Below are positions 1 through 12,469 of a stretch of 64,000 bases of DNA, piece after piece; the first letter of the stretch is position 1, and every line of letters begins with the position of its first letter. This DNA is from Spinacia oleracea (Eukaryota > Streptophyta > Magnoliopsida > Caryophyllales > Amaranthaceae), in NCBI RefSeq assembly GCF_020520425.1, contig NC_079487.1, positions 105,744,141 through 105,808,140 on the forward strand, in the 5' to 3' direction. Made by a program: the position numbers and the translations under genes. Below the pieces are notes generated by a model. It was not told where the DNA came from. It made no database searches and saw nothing but the letters and a program-made list of their open reading frames with translations.

Positions 1-480
1 TCGTGGGCTGTGAGCAATGGGCGTGTGGGCAGGGGCGAGAGCAAGGCACGAGCAGTCGCGTGTGGGCAGCAAGCGTGCTGCGCCACAGCGCGCACTGCCT
101 CGCGCAAGCATGCGGAGCCTCGCGCGCAGCGAGCGCAAGCTCGCGTGCCACGAGCGCTACGCACAGCGTCGATGGCTCGCGCGCAGCGAGCGCCAGCTCG
201 CATACTGCTGCCTCGAGCGATGAGCGCAAGCTCGCGTGCGGGAAAGGCAGGCGCGCAGCGAGCGATGGCTCGCATGGATCGAGCGCTGGCAAGCGAGCGC
301 AGCGAACGATGGCTCGCGTGCATCGAGCGCTGGCGCGCGCAGCGAGAACCAGCTCACGTGTTCGATTGATGCCTTGCGGTAGTGAGCAGCAGCGATGCGA
401 CGCAGCGAATGGGCTGCGCGCACATGGCCAGCGATGGCTGTGTGCGTGTGGCCCATGGGCGTGCGTTGCGTGGGATTGTT
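1..480. repeat. GC-rich tandem hairpin array in copy A leader
   Basis: Short units built on GCGAGCGATGGCTCGC and similar words are repeated irregularly. Each unit is self-complementary (GCGAGC pairs with GCTCGC around a GATG loop). The array corresponds to 10390-11012 in copy B but is shorter and differently arranged, as expected for an unstable tandem repeat. Overlapping frames stay open only because GC-rich repeats lack stop codons; no protein is supported. Confidence 0.8.
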
Positions 481-2569
481 GCGTTGCGATTAGATCATTT
501 TGAAATTTTCAGTTTACGTAATTTTAATTAATTTTAAAATTAATAATTTAAATTATTTTCTTGGATTTTAATTTTGAATATTGTAATTATAATAAATTTT
601 ATTTATTCTAATTATTTTACTAAAATTAAAATCATGAATTAATTTAAATACGACTGAAATTAAATTAAATTTATGGATTCAATTATAAATTTATATGAGC
701 TTTAAATTTTAATTAAATTTGTATGTTTCCGGTTAGACTAGAAATACATTTTTTTGTTTAAAATTAGTAAAGCATATGAATTTATTGGTTTAAGTGGGAG
801 CCCTTTTTAGTCATATACTCTTGATTAGGTCTACAAATCCTTAAGGTTAAAACAACTTGATTAGAATTAATAAGGACTGAATAATTTGTAGATTATTGGT
901 GCCCTTGATTAATTGCTGCAAATGTTTATGTGATGCATAATGTGTTTTACTAACCAGCTATGTGGGCCATTCATGATAATGAATGGGTGAATGGTATATA
1001 TTGTATATGTACTGTTTTGCAGGTTATGAAGTGACTAGTATGGCCCAAATAGGATAGAAAATATGGTCTGCATACCATTAATTTGAATGTAATTGGTCTA
1101 AAGTACCAAAGTTGTTTTTCAATTCAAATATGGTCTGCGTACCATCAAATAGTTGTAATTAGTTTTAATTATAGCTTATCCTATTTGAAGAAAATGGTGC
1201 CTCCCACGGAGATTTTCAAGACGGACTTTGAAGTTAAAGCTTCAAGATGAAGTCGGACCATACTAGATCACATTTATCTTATGCATGTTTTAAGTTATTT
1301 ATTGCTTTTAAATATGTCTTAAATATGCATGAGATCAAAGCTTGATTATGTTGCATGATTAAGGATTTTAGTTCACTTAAAATCTAACCAACATAGTAAG
1401 AGCCTTAAGTTCCAAACTTAAAAATTGAGTTATAAGGTGCCATGCCAAAATATACACTTGCTTGGATATCCTTTACATCAATCTAGTAATAGTTTTCGCT
1501 CAGCGAGGTGTTACTTATTGGTCCTAAAGGGGCAAGGTACACAAATAATTGTGAGTACATGTTAGTTTTGGTGAAACTCAACGATATAAGTAAGGAGTCC
1601 TTTTATGTCGTGGCAAAATCGATAGGTTTACCTAATAAGTTCTTAAACGTACCTATCAACCAAGAATAGTTTCTAGACTATTAGCAAAAGGCTTTTGCTT
1701 ACCTAAGATGTTTTAGGATTAAGTCGACAAACTGTGCTTAGTTCTTCAATGATTTTAGGGTCTTGGAATCCTTTTATTCACACCTGCCGGAACACATAAT
1801 TCGAATAAAATGCTAATGACTTGTTTAAATTGCATGATTGCTTTCATTTTCAAGTTATTATTCATGATAAATGTTTAGCTTTGCATGCTTCAATGTATGT
1901 TTTAATTATTGTTTATAATTAAATATCTTGCACTGCAATAAATCCTTTTAGAAAGGTAACAGTAAATTTCCTCGATTGGTAGTGAATCCAAGAACGATTC
2001 ACGGAAATGAGAGAAAATGAGCAATTTAAAATGTACGTTTCTTATAGCGACTTTTATGGTTGTTTTCGAACATCAAAGTTGAATGGCAAACCAATTGGTG
2101 CTTGTGAATTCAAAATACACTGTAGTTTTGAGATCATAAAGCATTGAGTTTAATACGCTCAGCTTTACCAATGGTTAACAACCTAATATCTTTGTCCATT
2201 TAATTCTCGAATGAGTCTAGTCCCTAGACATTCGAATAGATCGATGCTTAGAGAACTTTAGAAGCTTCTGGTAAGATCATCTAGTTGAAACTTAATATTC
2301 AACATAAATTAAATGGTAAGAACCTTGTTGGGGTGACATTGGACATGTCTAATAAAGTATAAAAGTCAACACTAAAGAATTCAATTCTTAAGACTATAAG
2401 AAAGGGTACAAGAAATAGGAAAACGAGGAACAAATGAAAGGAATTTACGATTCCGTTTCTACCTATAAGTTTATGTTTAAAGAGAAGTGACCTAGCAATC
2501 AAACTTCCTTGGTATCATATACTGCTTGAGGTTCTTACTTCGGTAATAACTCAAACAATGGAAGCTAGG

Positions 2570-5500
2570 CTACACTAATGGCCTACAAGTGGGAAATGAA
2601 GCATGGCAATGCTACTTTAGTTGTAGGGTCATCTAGTTTGTTTTAAGTCCTTTCAAAGGCTGGAACTTAATGGATATTTTGTTCCATAATCAGCATACCT
2701 AAATTTCTGTTTCAAACACAGAAAGACTCACATTCAGAAGAACAAAAACAATGTTTGTTTGTTTATTTGAATGAAATGGTCATTTACGGGTTGAGTCAAT
2801 ATGCTTGATTAAAACAAACAACTCTTTAAAAATAAAAACTTTACTAGGTTCAAATCAAACCCTTGATTTGAGTTCCACTAATCTTTGGCATTGTTGCTTA
2901 GACCATATCAACAAGTTAACATTCAAAAGCTCTATTTTAATGGACTTTTGAAAGTTCATTGATTTCTAGATCAATTTAAGACGACTAGTCTTACTTGTTG
3001 AAAGTAACAAAAGATATGAACTATTGTTAGAACGCCTAGACAATAGAGTTCAAAGCTAAAGAAATATTTATGACTTTATTATTTCACATGGATTTGAGTG
3101 AATATAGGTTTATTGACTCAAATGTGATATAAGTTGAATCTGTTTGGGTAGTTCCAAGATTCAGAAGTATAAAATCCACTTGGCAAGAAATCATAAAGAT
3201 CTAGGTTAGATCATGTTGATGATTACTTGAGACCAAATATGATCATCAATGGTTGTGTGTTGTAATTTCACAATCTAGGTCCATAAGATATGGCATATCT
3301 TAGTTGGAATAATCGAAGTCAATTAGTACTTGATTCGATTAATGATGAATCATAAGGACTTTTCCTATAATTTCTAAAACAAAATGCTCAACTACCACCA
3401 AACTAAACCAAATTCGTCAAAGCTATTGAAAAGTAATTTCAGAATAACTTTTCATAAAATATATCTAGAGAGTTGCAAAACTCAGTGGGAGCTTAGTGTT
3501 TGTCATTCGACAAACTAAGGCCCAAGTATAGATATATGTTTCATTGTGATTTATTCAAATGAGACACAAGGGTATTATTTCTACCACGAATTTTTGAGAA
3601 CATAATGTTTGTTTGCTCGAAATAATGTCCTTTTGGAGATTCGTTTCCAAAATGACAAGTGGGAGAAAATAGACCTCAAAAGTCTTCGAGGCGAACAACA
3701 AACATAAACGGACATTCCGGAGGCTTTTCGAAGTTCTTTAGAAAATCCGAACACGTATTCTTTAAGGACTTTAGAAGTGGCTTTAAAGAATATACATCTC
3801 TTAGAAGACTTTACAAGTGCTTCAAGGAGAACAGAATATTCAAGGGACTTTTAAGTGGCTATTGATATTCTGTTGTTTGATGTTCTATACCCTTGTAGGC
3901 ATAGAGTTCAAGTCACTGAAACTATGAGATTCTTCTATTAGATAGTGAAGAAACATGGAGTTCAGGTCACTGAAACTATGCAATTCTTCTATTAGATAGT
4001 GAAGAAACCTACAACTTGCAGTCAAACTATTATCATGTAGATTAATGAGTTTGTGACTTGTAAGAAAGCTATGACGAAACCCAGATTCCCTAAAATGGTT
4101 AGAGGCCATATATAGACTCAAATGTTTTAAATGGTTAGAGGCCATAAAACATACTCAATGTTTTGATGACAAAATTGAAATTTTGTTGATTTGCAAGAAT
4201 AGTTTCACACCTATTGGTTGCAAAGTTTGTTTTAAGGATAAAAACCATCAAACATGAAATTGTGTTCACACACAAAGCTAGATTAGTTGCTAAAGGTTAC
4301 AAGCAAATTCACGATGTGGATTGTGTTGAAACCTCATGCAAAATCGTAATGCTTAAGTCTATAATTCAAGCAATGATTGCATATTGGTACATATGGCAAT
4401 TGGATGACAAAACATCTTCCTCAGTCAAATGTTGGAAGAAACTATGTACATGGTATGTCATAGGATTTGTGGATCCAAATAAATGCTTGAAAAGAAAAGC
4501 TAGTTTATAAAATCTAAGTACATATTTAAGCAAGCAATTGGGAATTAGAAATGTATTTTAGTGAAGCTAATAAGTATTTTAGTTTCATAAAATGTACATG
4601 ATTCTTATAGATATATAAGAAGTTTAGTGGGAGTACATAAAACTTAATTGGTCCTATGTGTATCACACACATATCTCTCTATTGTTAAATAACATTCAAA
4701 TGCTAAATACTTAGATTTGAGATTATTCATCAATGATGGACCAAGGCGAAACTTAGTACATACTGGGTACTAAGATCTATTTACAAAGATCTTATAATAT
4801 TGTTTTGGATTAAGTAATGGCATTTACTAAATCAAACACGAAATACTCCATTGGAGATATTCGACCCATGTGAATAAATCTAAGTAAAAGAATGTTTGAA
4901 CTATGTATAAGCATTTACTAAGTTAAAACATCAAAGGATCTAAGTGAGATTCTTAACCTATATTATATGTCAAAGAATTTAGCTGGATTCAGTATCTACT
5001 GAAATTGAATGAGCTAAAGTTACATGAATACAATTCAATTGAGAATTATTCTGCAAAAGAATTTATCATGTATGATATAATATGAGGATCGCCAAAAATG
5101 TATCGTATGACTTTAGGCATGACGAACATATACCAATCTCTATTGATCTAAGTAAAGATCAACTATATTGAGATCAAGAATACTTATGGTACTTGAAAAG
5201 GTACATAGGAATAGTTCTTGATTCAAGGAAATAAAGATGTGCTAAATATTGATGCTACACGCATAAACACTGGCAAAGGATCAAGCAAGACCCTATGGAG
5301 TTAACCATTGACAAAGACGAGCTATAGAGCATCGTGTTTTGAAATGGCAACATGGATTGGAGACCATGAGTTGTTGCGTGGGAAATTAAATATTAATTTC
5401 TATGTTCTAAGATACAGCTGGAAAGTCTTCCACATATCCGTGAACTGCTTGGATAAGTAAATCCAAACCAAAGCATCACTAGCAACCTATACAGTTGAAG

Positions 5501-5620
5501 TAGAAGTACTTATTGCCTAAGAAGCAATAAAACTGAGTTGTTTACATTAAAAGTTCTTCACTGAACTTGGCTGGATCACATGTCTGCTGACTTGATGGTT
5601 CTTCATTGCAAAATATGTAG
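2570..5620 (+). pseudogene. Decayed Copia pol remnant in copy A
   Basis: Fragments align in order to the pol of copy B. About 2580-2690 resembles the protease-distal segment. About 2880-2945 resembles the GAG-pre-integrase zinc-binding segment (LWHC..DHIN-like). 3550-3690 resembles the integrase C-terminal segment around the KMTSGRK-like motif. 4260-4420 resembles reverse transcriptase (KARLVAKGYKQIHDVD, then WQLDDKT where the intact copy has WQMDVKT). Many stops and indels break the frame, and no clear gag match is seen in 1815-2550. The open frame at 4214-4510 is only a surviving RT piece. Identity to copy B in recognisable parts is roughly 60-70% by eye. Confidence 0.8.
3903..4150. repeat. 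Local tandem duplications inside the pol remnant
   Basis: A unit of about 54 bp (gagttcaagtcactgaaact...) occurs twice at about 3905-3957 and 3958-4012. A second unit containing ggttagaggccata occurs at about 4098 and 4134, and a related form returns near 5830. These post-date loss of coding function. Confidence 0.7.
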
Positions 5621-6654
5621 AACCACTATTTAAGTAAGAAAGACTAGATCACATAATAAACAAACTCAAAAGATCTTATCATCCTATCTCGAAAAACATT
5701 CGATGAAAGGGATATTAAGATTAGCAAAGCATGATAACTAAACCTATGCAACAAGTGAGAAGCAACACTCACATTGTAGCATTGGAAATCAAGCATAGCT
5801 TTGAATTCCATGAAATGTTTTAAAAATGGGTTAGAGGCCCATGGTTGTAAAACATTGGGGTTGAACATTTATCATATATGAAATGTATTTTCATATTCCA
5901 TTTAATCTTGGTTTAGTATTAAATGATGAGTCCCTTCAATTTGACGATATATTCAAGATAGACTGTCAGGACCAGTCCTGTGACTAAGAAATGTCTATCA
6001 AGTGAACTTGAATGTCAAAGGTTGAAAATGGTCCCTAGTCGGAGTTTTCTATAAAATTGGACGCATAGAAAACGTTAGACGATTAGAATGCAAGATGACT
6101 AGTAGTTCTGTTTCTTGAACTATGTGGACATGGCAATGCCATAATCATTTGCATAGATACTTACTTTGGGAAGACTAGTATCGGACAAGACCTATGAAAC
6201 TTTGCTGTAAGAGATGAAAATCTGTCATAAGTAAATTTCATTAAAATTATTAGACACTAAATCCTCAATACCTGAGTGATTTGAGATTACTTGTTTGAGA
6301 ACTGGTTGCTTTGACGTTGACCAACCGTCGCACCGTAAAAGGAGGCTATAAAGGCAACGCTCAGGTAATCACCTATCAAACGAAGTCTAATCTCAAGATC
6401 GCAAGATTGGGATTGTCCTCCCATAAATCGGGATGAGATGCTTAAAAGTTGTACAAGGCCACTCGGAGAGCTAGAAACTGTGAAATGCATGGCCGTGCTC
6501 AGATGAATCATAGGCTATGATTATCTGTCTATTTGATAAGTTGAACTCTGAAACCGAGGAACACCTCTGGACATAATAAGGATGACAACTCTTACCTTAT
6601 GTTCAAGAGCAAGCATCGAGCGACAAAGGAATTAGGAAATGCACACTTGTCCCT

Positions 6655-6671
6655 AAGGACAAGTGGGAGAC
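6655..6671 (+). other. Polypurine tract of copy A
   Basis: AAGGACAAGTGGGAGAC lies immediately before the 3' LTR and is identical to the tract before the 3' LTR of copy B. It would prime plus-strand cDNA synthesis. Confidence 0.75.
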
Positions 6672-8099
6672 TGAAGGAAATAATGCCCTTGGTCCAAGTA
6701 TGCATTCTATGTTAAGTCTAATAAGTGCGGTTCAGTATTAATTAACAAGTTAATAATTCAGTGAGATCAAGTGAGCTGAATGCCTAGCTAGAGGCCGCTT
6801 CAGTTCAAGTGGAATTAATGATATTAATCCACATCTTACTCTTGACTGAACCCGTAGGGTCACACAAATAGTACGTAAACGGATCAAGTATTTAATGGCA
6901 TTAAATACTCCATCTATGGATATTCGGAATCGACGGATCTTGGTTTCAGTGGGAGCTGAGATCGTCACAGGCAAGAAATGAATACTCCGGAAACGATGAT
7001 ATTGCCGGAAACGGAAATATGGATCGTATCGGAAATATAAATATTATCCAAATCGTAGATGTTGCCGAAAACGGAAACATGGTACGTATCGGAAAATATT
7101 ATCGGAAATGGAAATATTGCCGGAATCGGAAATATTGCCGGAAACGGAAATATTGTCAGAATCGGAAATATTATCGGAATCGGAAAATAATTCCGGAAAC
7201 GGAAATATTAAATATTTGTTCGAAACGGAAATTAATTCCGGAATCGGAAATATTAAATATTGTTCGTATCGGAAATGAATTCCGGAATCGGGAATTTAAT
7301 TGGAAGCGTATCGTACGAATAAGCATCGGACTAGGCCTGCCGGACGAGGGCCCAGCACAAAGCCAGGCCATCGCCCAGCAAGCCAAGCGCGCCACACGAA
7401 CAGCCAAGGCCACGCCAGGCCCAGCGCAAGGCCAGGCCCAGCAGGCCGTGGCAGCGCGCGAAGCGCGCGCAGCTGCGAGCATTGCTGCAGCTCGCGTGGG
7501 CTTGTAGCTCGCGTGGGCCGAGCGGCCGTGTAGGCTGTGCGCGGGCATGGCCTGCACGCTTGCGGGTCATGCTCGTGTAGAGTTTGTGTTCACATACGAA
7601 ACCTAAAGAGTACAGGATTTGTTTAAATGATTAAAATTCCTAATCCTAAAAGATAAATTAATTAAATAAGAATTCTACTAGGATTCTAATTTAATTAATT
7701 CGTATCCTAGTAGGATTCGATTATTTATTCCATGGTCTATAAATATGAGTTAAGGGCTCATAATTTACATCGAGTATTCAAGTATTCAAAGTGATTTTTG
7801 AGAGCAAAAATTCAGTCATATAATTGCCTACAATATCCGAAAATTCTAAGTACCTTAAGGGCGATCCTAGTTGGTCAAGCTTAAGGCGGATCCGGACGTG
7901 CTGTGGACTATCTACGGAGGGACGACACTTGGAGTCCTAAAGACTTGTTCTTGTTCGGTTCGGGCGCAGCTAGGGAGGGCACGCAACAAAGTGTATGCAT
8001 CTAAACTATGCTAAATGATTATGTGTAAATAATATGCTTTCCTGGCTTTATGGTTTTTCCGCATGATTTATGTTTTGTCATATGAATCATAACCTAACA
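6672..8099 (+). repeat. 3' LTR of copy A
   Basis: This 1428-bp LTR starts TGAAGGAAATAATGCCC and ends CATAACCTAACA, as do the LTRs of copy B. It contains the CGGAAA/GGAATC short-period repeat block (about 6975-7310), a GC-rich block (7340-7570), a TATA-like box (TATAAATA, about 7738-7745) and the conserved R/U5 region (7850-8000). It differs from the copy B LTRs by many substitutions and by indels in the GC-rich block, so it is not a recent sibling in this part. Confidence 0.9.
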
Positions 8100-8205
8100 A
8101 TTATATAATATATATATTTTAAACTAAAAATTGCATATGAAAACACAAAAAACAAATTTTCTACTTCCTTCCATAATGATGTTGCAGTTCAGGTTTTTGA
8201 CATTA
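8100..8205. other. AT-rich spacer between the two retrotransposons
   Basis: About 106 bp between the end of the copy A LTR and the Helitron terminus. No gene or repeat structure is seen in it. Confidence 0.6.
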
Positions 8206-8209
8206 CTAG
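8206..8209 (-). mobile_element. Helitron 3' terminus (CTAG), separated from its hairpin by copy B
   Basis: If copy B and one target duplication are set aside, CTAG here (next base on the minus strand T) is joined through about 10 nt to an 11-bp-stem hairpin at 18687-18712. Hairpin, short spacer, CTAG and insertion before T is the known 3' end architecture of plant Helitrons. The element would be minus-oriented, with its body to the right of 18712. Confidence 0.6.
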
Positions 8210-8211
8210 TT

Positions 8212-8216
8212 GTTGG
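8212..8216. other. Left target-site duplication of copy B
   Basis: GTTGG here is repeated exactly at 18684-18688 after the 3' LTR. A 5-bp duplication is the usual size for Copia integration. Confidence 0.9.
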
Positions 8217-8524
8217 TGAAGGAAATAATGCCCTTGGTCCAAGTATGCATTCTATGTTAAGTCTAATAAATGCGGTTCAGTATTAATTAACAAGTTAATA
8301 ATTCAGTGAGATCAAGTGAGCTGAATGCCTAGCTAGAGGCCGCTTCAGTTCAAGTGGAATTAATGATATTAATCCACAGCTTACTCTTGACTGAACCCGT
8401 AGGGTCACACAAATAGTACGTAAACGGATCAAGTATTTAATGGCATTAAATACTCCATCTATGAATATTCGGAACCGACGGATCTTGGTTTCAGTGGGAG
8501 CTAAGATCGTCACAGGCAAGAAAT

Positions 8525-8865
8525 GAATACTCCGGAAACGATGATATTGCCGGAAACGGAAATATGGATCGTATCGGAAATATGAATATTATCCAAGTCG
8601 TAGATGTTGCCGGAAACGGAAACATGGTACGTATCGGAAAATATTATTGGAAATGGAAATATTACCAGAATCGGAAATATTGCCGGAAACGGAAATATTG
8701 TCAGAATCGGAAATATTGCCGGAATCGGAAAATAATTCCGGAAACGGAAATATTAAATATTTGTTCGAAACGGAAATTAATTCCGGAATCGGAAATATTA
8801 AATATTGTTCGTATCGGAAATAGATTCCGGAAATAGAAATTTAATCGGAAGCGTATCGTACGAAT
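8525..8865 (+). repeat. Short-period repeat block in U3
   Basis: About 18-bp variants of GCCGGAAACGGAAATATT and GCCGGAATCGGAAATATT are repeated in tandem. The same block occurs at about 6975-7310 and 17608-17948. Tandem motifs in U3 are often enhancer-like in LTR elements; function here is inference. Confidence 0.8.
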
Positions 8866-9232
8866 TAGCATCGGACGAGGCTTGCCGGACGAAGGCCCAG
8901 CACGAAGCCGGGGCCATCGCCCAGCAAGCATGCGCGCCACAAGCCCAGCCAAGGCAGCGCCCAGGCCTACCGCAAGGCAGGCCCAGCGCGCGCCAAGGGC
9001 CACGGATGCGTGGGCCGAGCTGCGCGGGCTGCTGCTCGCACGCGCATGGGCAGCCCTTGTGGCTGCCGTGTGTGTGTGAGTTTGTGCTCATACGTGACTC
9101 CTGAATCTGCAAGAGTCAGTGTATGATTAAGTTTCTATTCCTAATTGGATAAATTAATTAAATAGAATTCATGTAGGATTCTAATTTCAATTAATTCGTA
9201 TCCTACTAGGATTACGATTCCTTTTCCATAAC

Positions 9233-9244
9233 TCTATAAATAAA
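9233..9244 (+). promoter_or_regulatory. Probable TATA box of copy B 5' LTR
   Basis: TCTATAAATAAA about 360 bp before the LTR end, preceded by GC- and AT-rich U3 sequence. It matches the plant TATA consensus and has an equivalent in the other LTRs. The transcription start was not determined. Confidence 0.65.
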
Positions 9245-9601
9245 GGCCTAGGGGTCATAATTTATACACAAGTTTCAAAGTATTCAAAAGTGAGTTTTTT
9301 TGAGAGAAAATTAAAACACATCTTGCTCAAAAGTGCCGAAATTTTCTAGTACCTTAAGGGCGATTCTAGTTGGTCAATCTTAAGGCGGATCCGGACGTGC
9401 TGTGGACTATCTACGGAGGGACGACACTTGGAGTCCTAAAAGACTTGTTCTTGTTCGGTTCGGGCGCAGCTAGGGAGGGCACGCAACAAAGAGTATGCAT
9501 CTAAATTATGCTATATGATTATGTGTAAATAATATGTTGTCCTGGGTTAATGGTTGTTTCCGCATGATCTATGTAGTGTCATATGTATCATAACCTAACA
9601 G

Positions 9602-9617
9602 TGGTATCACGAGCCCC
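9602..9617 (+). other. Primer-binding site (initiator Met-tRNA type)
   Basis: TGGTATCACGAGCCCC begins one base after the 5' LTR. It resembles the complement of the 3' end of plant initiator tRNA-Met (TGGTATCAGAGCC), with one extra C. It would prime minus-strand synthesis. Confidence 0.8.
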
Positions 9618-12469
9618 TTATTATTTTCATAATCTAAATTGCATGAACATGGTTAAATATTACAAATTTGCAAGAATTAAAAGGGGTGATTAATTTTCGT
9701 AATTGTTAATTAATTGCAAATTGCGTTTATTTAATTATATGTACGCAGTTTTTCGGCAGTTTCTTCATTACTCATCCGAATTGAGTGATTTTTGTGTCAA
9801 TTCCGCATGTAAAAGGCATTCTAAAATTTTGACAAAAATAGTATTTTTCTGCCGAACCCAGAATTCTCAAATTCGAAGCCTAACTATGACTTTTCGAAGG
9901 TTTTAGTTTTTCGAATGCAAAATTTCGTAAATTTAAGATGTTAAATTAAATATTTGCGATTCTTGTTGATAAATCTTGAATTTTTGATTGACCTACTGCA
10001 TATGTTTAACAAGTTTGAATGCCTAGTCTTGTTAATTATGCAATCTAATTTGTAATTATGATTAATTTGTTGAAAATTAGAATAATTTAGAATTAATTTG
10101 ATTTTCATAATTAATTGTAATTTAATTAGAAACCTATGATTAAAAACCACCATAAAAAATTGTAAATTTACGATAAATTTTAAATTTTTATGACCTAGAC
10201 TTGAATCCATATCAATCGGAAATCAATTGGATAATAAATTTTCGATTTTTCGCCCTAAAATTATGAAATTAATAATTTTTATTAATTTGTCATTAATTTT
10301 AAATATAAATTTTAAATTTTATGCGATTCGTTCAAATAACTTGCACGCACGAAGCAATGGACGCTTCATGTTACCCTTAAGGGGTGTTGTATAATGCGGG
10401 CATGCGACGACGAGCAAGGGAGCTCGTCGCCCGTGCGGCACGAATGCAATGAGCAAGGGCGTAGTGCACGAGCACAAGGCAGCAGCCCTGCCTTGTGTCG
10501 TGTGCCACGAGCAATGAACGAATGGGCATGGGCGAAGGGCGAGCCAAGGCAGTCGCGTGTGGGCAGCAAGCGAGCTGCGCCACAACGCGCGCTGCCTCGC
10601 ACAAGAGCGCGCAGCCTCGCGCGCAGCGAGCGCAAGCTCGCGTGCCACGAGCGCTGCGCCCAGCATCACTCGCGCGCACAGCGCGCGATGTCGCGCGCCC
10701 AGCGAGCGATGTCGCGCACCAGCGAGCGATGGCTCGCGCCAGCGAGCGATGGCTCGCGCGCACAGCGCGCGATGTCGCTCGCCCAGCGAGCGATGTCGCG
10801 CCCCAGCGAGCGATGGCTCGCGCGCACAGCGAGCGAGCCAGCGCGCCCAGCGAGCGATCTCGCGCGCGCGCACTGCGAGCGATAGCTCGCGTGCGATGGG
10901 GCGCTGTGCGGAGGCTTGCGATAGGACAACAGCAGCTATGCGACGAGCGCATGGGCTGCGCGCACATGGCCAGCAATGGCTGTGTGCGTACGGCCCATGG
11001 GCGTGCAACGCGTAGGGTGTTTGCGTTACGATTAGATCGTTTTGAATGTTTAATTTGAAAATTTCAGTTCACGTAATTTTAATTAATTTTAAAATTAATA
11101 ATTTGAATTAATTTCTTGGATTTTAATTTTGAATATTATAATTATAATAAATGGTATTTATTCTAATTATTTTACTAAAATTAAAATGATGAATTAATTT
11201 AAATGCGACTGAAATTAAATTAAATTAAATTTTTGGATTCAATTATAAATTTATATGAGCTTTAAATTTTAATTAAATTTGTATGTTTCCGGTTAGACTA
11301 GAAATACAATTTTATGTTTAAAATTAGTAAAGCATATGAATTTATTGGTTTGAGTGGGAGCGCTTTTTAGTCATAAACTCTTGATTAGGTCTACAAATCC
11401 TTAAGGTTAAAACAACTCGATTAGAATTAATAAGGACTGAATAATTGGTAGATTATTGGTGCCCTTGATTAATTGCTGCAAATGTTTACGTGATGCATAA
11501 TGTGTTTTACTAACCAGCTATGTGGGCCATTCATGATAATGAATGGGTGAATGGTATATATTGTATATGTACTGTTTTGCAGGTTATGAAGTGACTAGTA
11601 TGGCCCAAATAGGATAGAAAATATGGTCTGCGTACCATTAATTTGAATGTAATTGGTCTAAAGCACCAAAGTTATTTTTCAATTCAAATATGGTCTGCGT
11701 ACCATCAAATAGTTGTAATTAGTTATAGCTTATCCTATTTGAAGAAAATGGTGCCTCCCACGGAGATTTTCAAGACGGACTTTGAAGTCAAAGCTTCAAG
11801 ATGAAGTCGGGCCATACTAGATCACAAATATCTTATGCATGTTTTAAGTTATTTATTGCTTTAAATATGTCTTAAAATGCATGAGATCATAAGCTTGATT
11901 ATGTTGCATGATTAAGGATTTTAGTTCACTTAAAATCTAACCAACATAGTAAGAGCCTTAAGTTCCAAACTTAAAAATTGAGTTAAAAGGTGCCATGCCA
12001 AAATATACACTTGCTTGGATATCCTTTACATCAATCTAGTAATAGTTTTCGCTCAGCGAGGTGTTACTTATTGGTCCTAAAGGGGCAAGGTACACAAATA
12101 ATTGTGAGTACATGTTAGTTTTGGTGAAACTCAACGATATAAGTAAGGAGTCCTTTTATGTCGTGGCAAATTCGATAGGTTTACCTAATAAGTTCTTAGA
12201 CGTACCTATCAACCAAGAATAGTTTCTAGACTATTAGCAAAAGGCTTTTGCTTACCTAAGATGTTCTAGGATTAAGTCGACAAACTGTGCTTAGTTCTTC
12301 AATGATTTTAGGATCTTGGAATCATTTTATTCACACCTGCCGGAACACATAACTTGAATAAAATGCTTAATAAACATTGAATTATGCATGTATGCTAGAA
12401 TTTAAGTTTATTAAGAGAAACTGTGAATGGTTATTTATTTGTTTATTCTTTTCAATTGTAGTTTTTAAT
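9618..12469 (+). other. Long untranslated leader of copy B
   Basis: About 2.85 kb between primer-binding site and the Gag start. It is AT-rich except for the GC array at 10390-11012, and contains many ATGs and stops in all frames. Copy A conserves positions 11040-12365 of this leader at high identity although its coding core is decayed. No coding function is supported. Packaging or translation signals would be expected here but cannot be pinpointed. Confidence 0.7.
10390..11012. repeat. GC-rich tandem hairpin array in copy B leader
   Basis: A GC-rich island in AT-rich surroundings. Units such as GCGAGCGATGGCTCGC and GCGCGATGTCGCGC repeat with small changes and are themselves inverted repeats with tiny loops, so the RNA could fold into a row of short stems. 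Several frames on both strands stay open for 150-230 codons because the repeat lacks stops, with low-complexity Ala/Arg/Ser-rich products. I regard these as artefacts. Confidence 0.85.

Larger units (their letters stand above)
1..8099 (+). mobile_element. Decayed Copia-type LTR retrotransposon, copy A (5' end outside window)
   Basis: This is the 3' portion of an element related to the intact one at 8217-18683. Positions about 500-1815 match 11040-12365 at roughly 95-98% by eye, and 5880-6671 match 16500-17299 equally well. The core between them (about 1815-5880) aligns only patchily to gag-pol and is full of stops and frameshifts. It ends in an LTR at 6672-8099. Its 5' LTR and target duplication lie outside the window. 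The contrast between conserved ends and decayed core fits a non-autonomous copy mobilised by a relative; that is inference. Confidence 0.85.
8217..9600 (+). repeat. 5' LTR of copy B
   Basis: 1384 bp, TG...CA ends. U3 contains the CGGAAA/GGAATC repeat block and a GC-rich block upstream of a TATA box. The region after the TATA box (about 9260-9600) carries conserved stretches also seen in copy A and in the fragment near 48.9 kb. It supplies the promoter for the genomic RNA. Confidence 0.95.

Noticed and set aside
3-503. Open frame of 166 codons and overlapping frames at window start
   Set aside because: Same GC-rich repeat artefact in the leader of copy A.
4214-4510. 98-codon frame as an independent gene
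   Set aside because: It is a surviving fragment of Copia reverse transcriptase with catalytic parts missing.
7019-7570. Open frames in LTRs (for example 162 and 128 codons)
   Set aside because: They run through the short-period and GC-rich repeat blocks and have no recognisable domain.
8525-8865. CRISPR-like look of evenly spaced CGGAAA repeats
   Set aside because: The period is too short, there are no unique spacers, and the block lies inside U3 of a plant LTR in three copies.
10319-11058. Long open frames on both strands (up to 229 codons)
   Set aside because: They overlap in several frames over a GC-rich tandem hairpin repeat without stops. Products are low-complexity Ala/Arg/Ser-rich and change between copies A and B.
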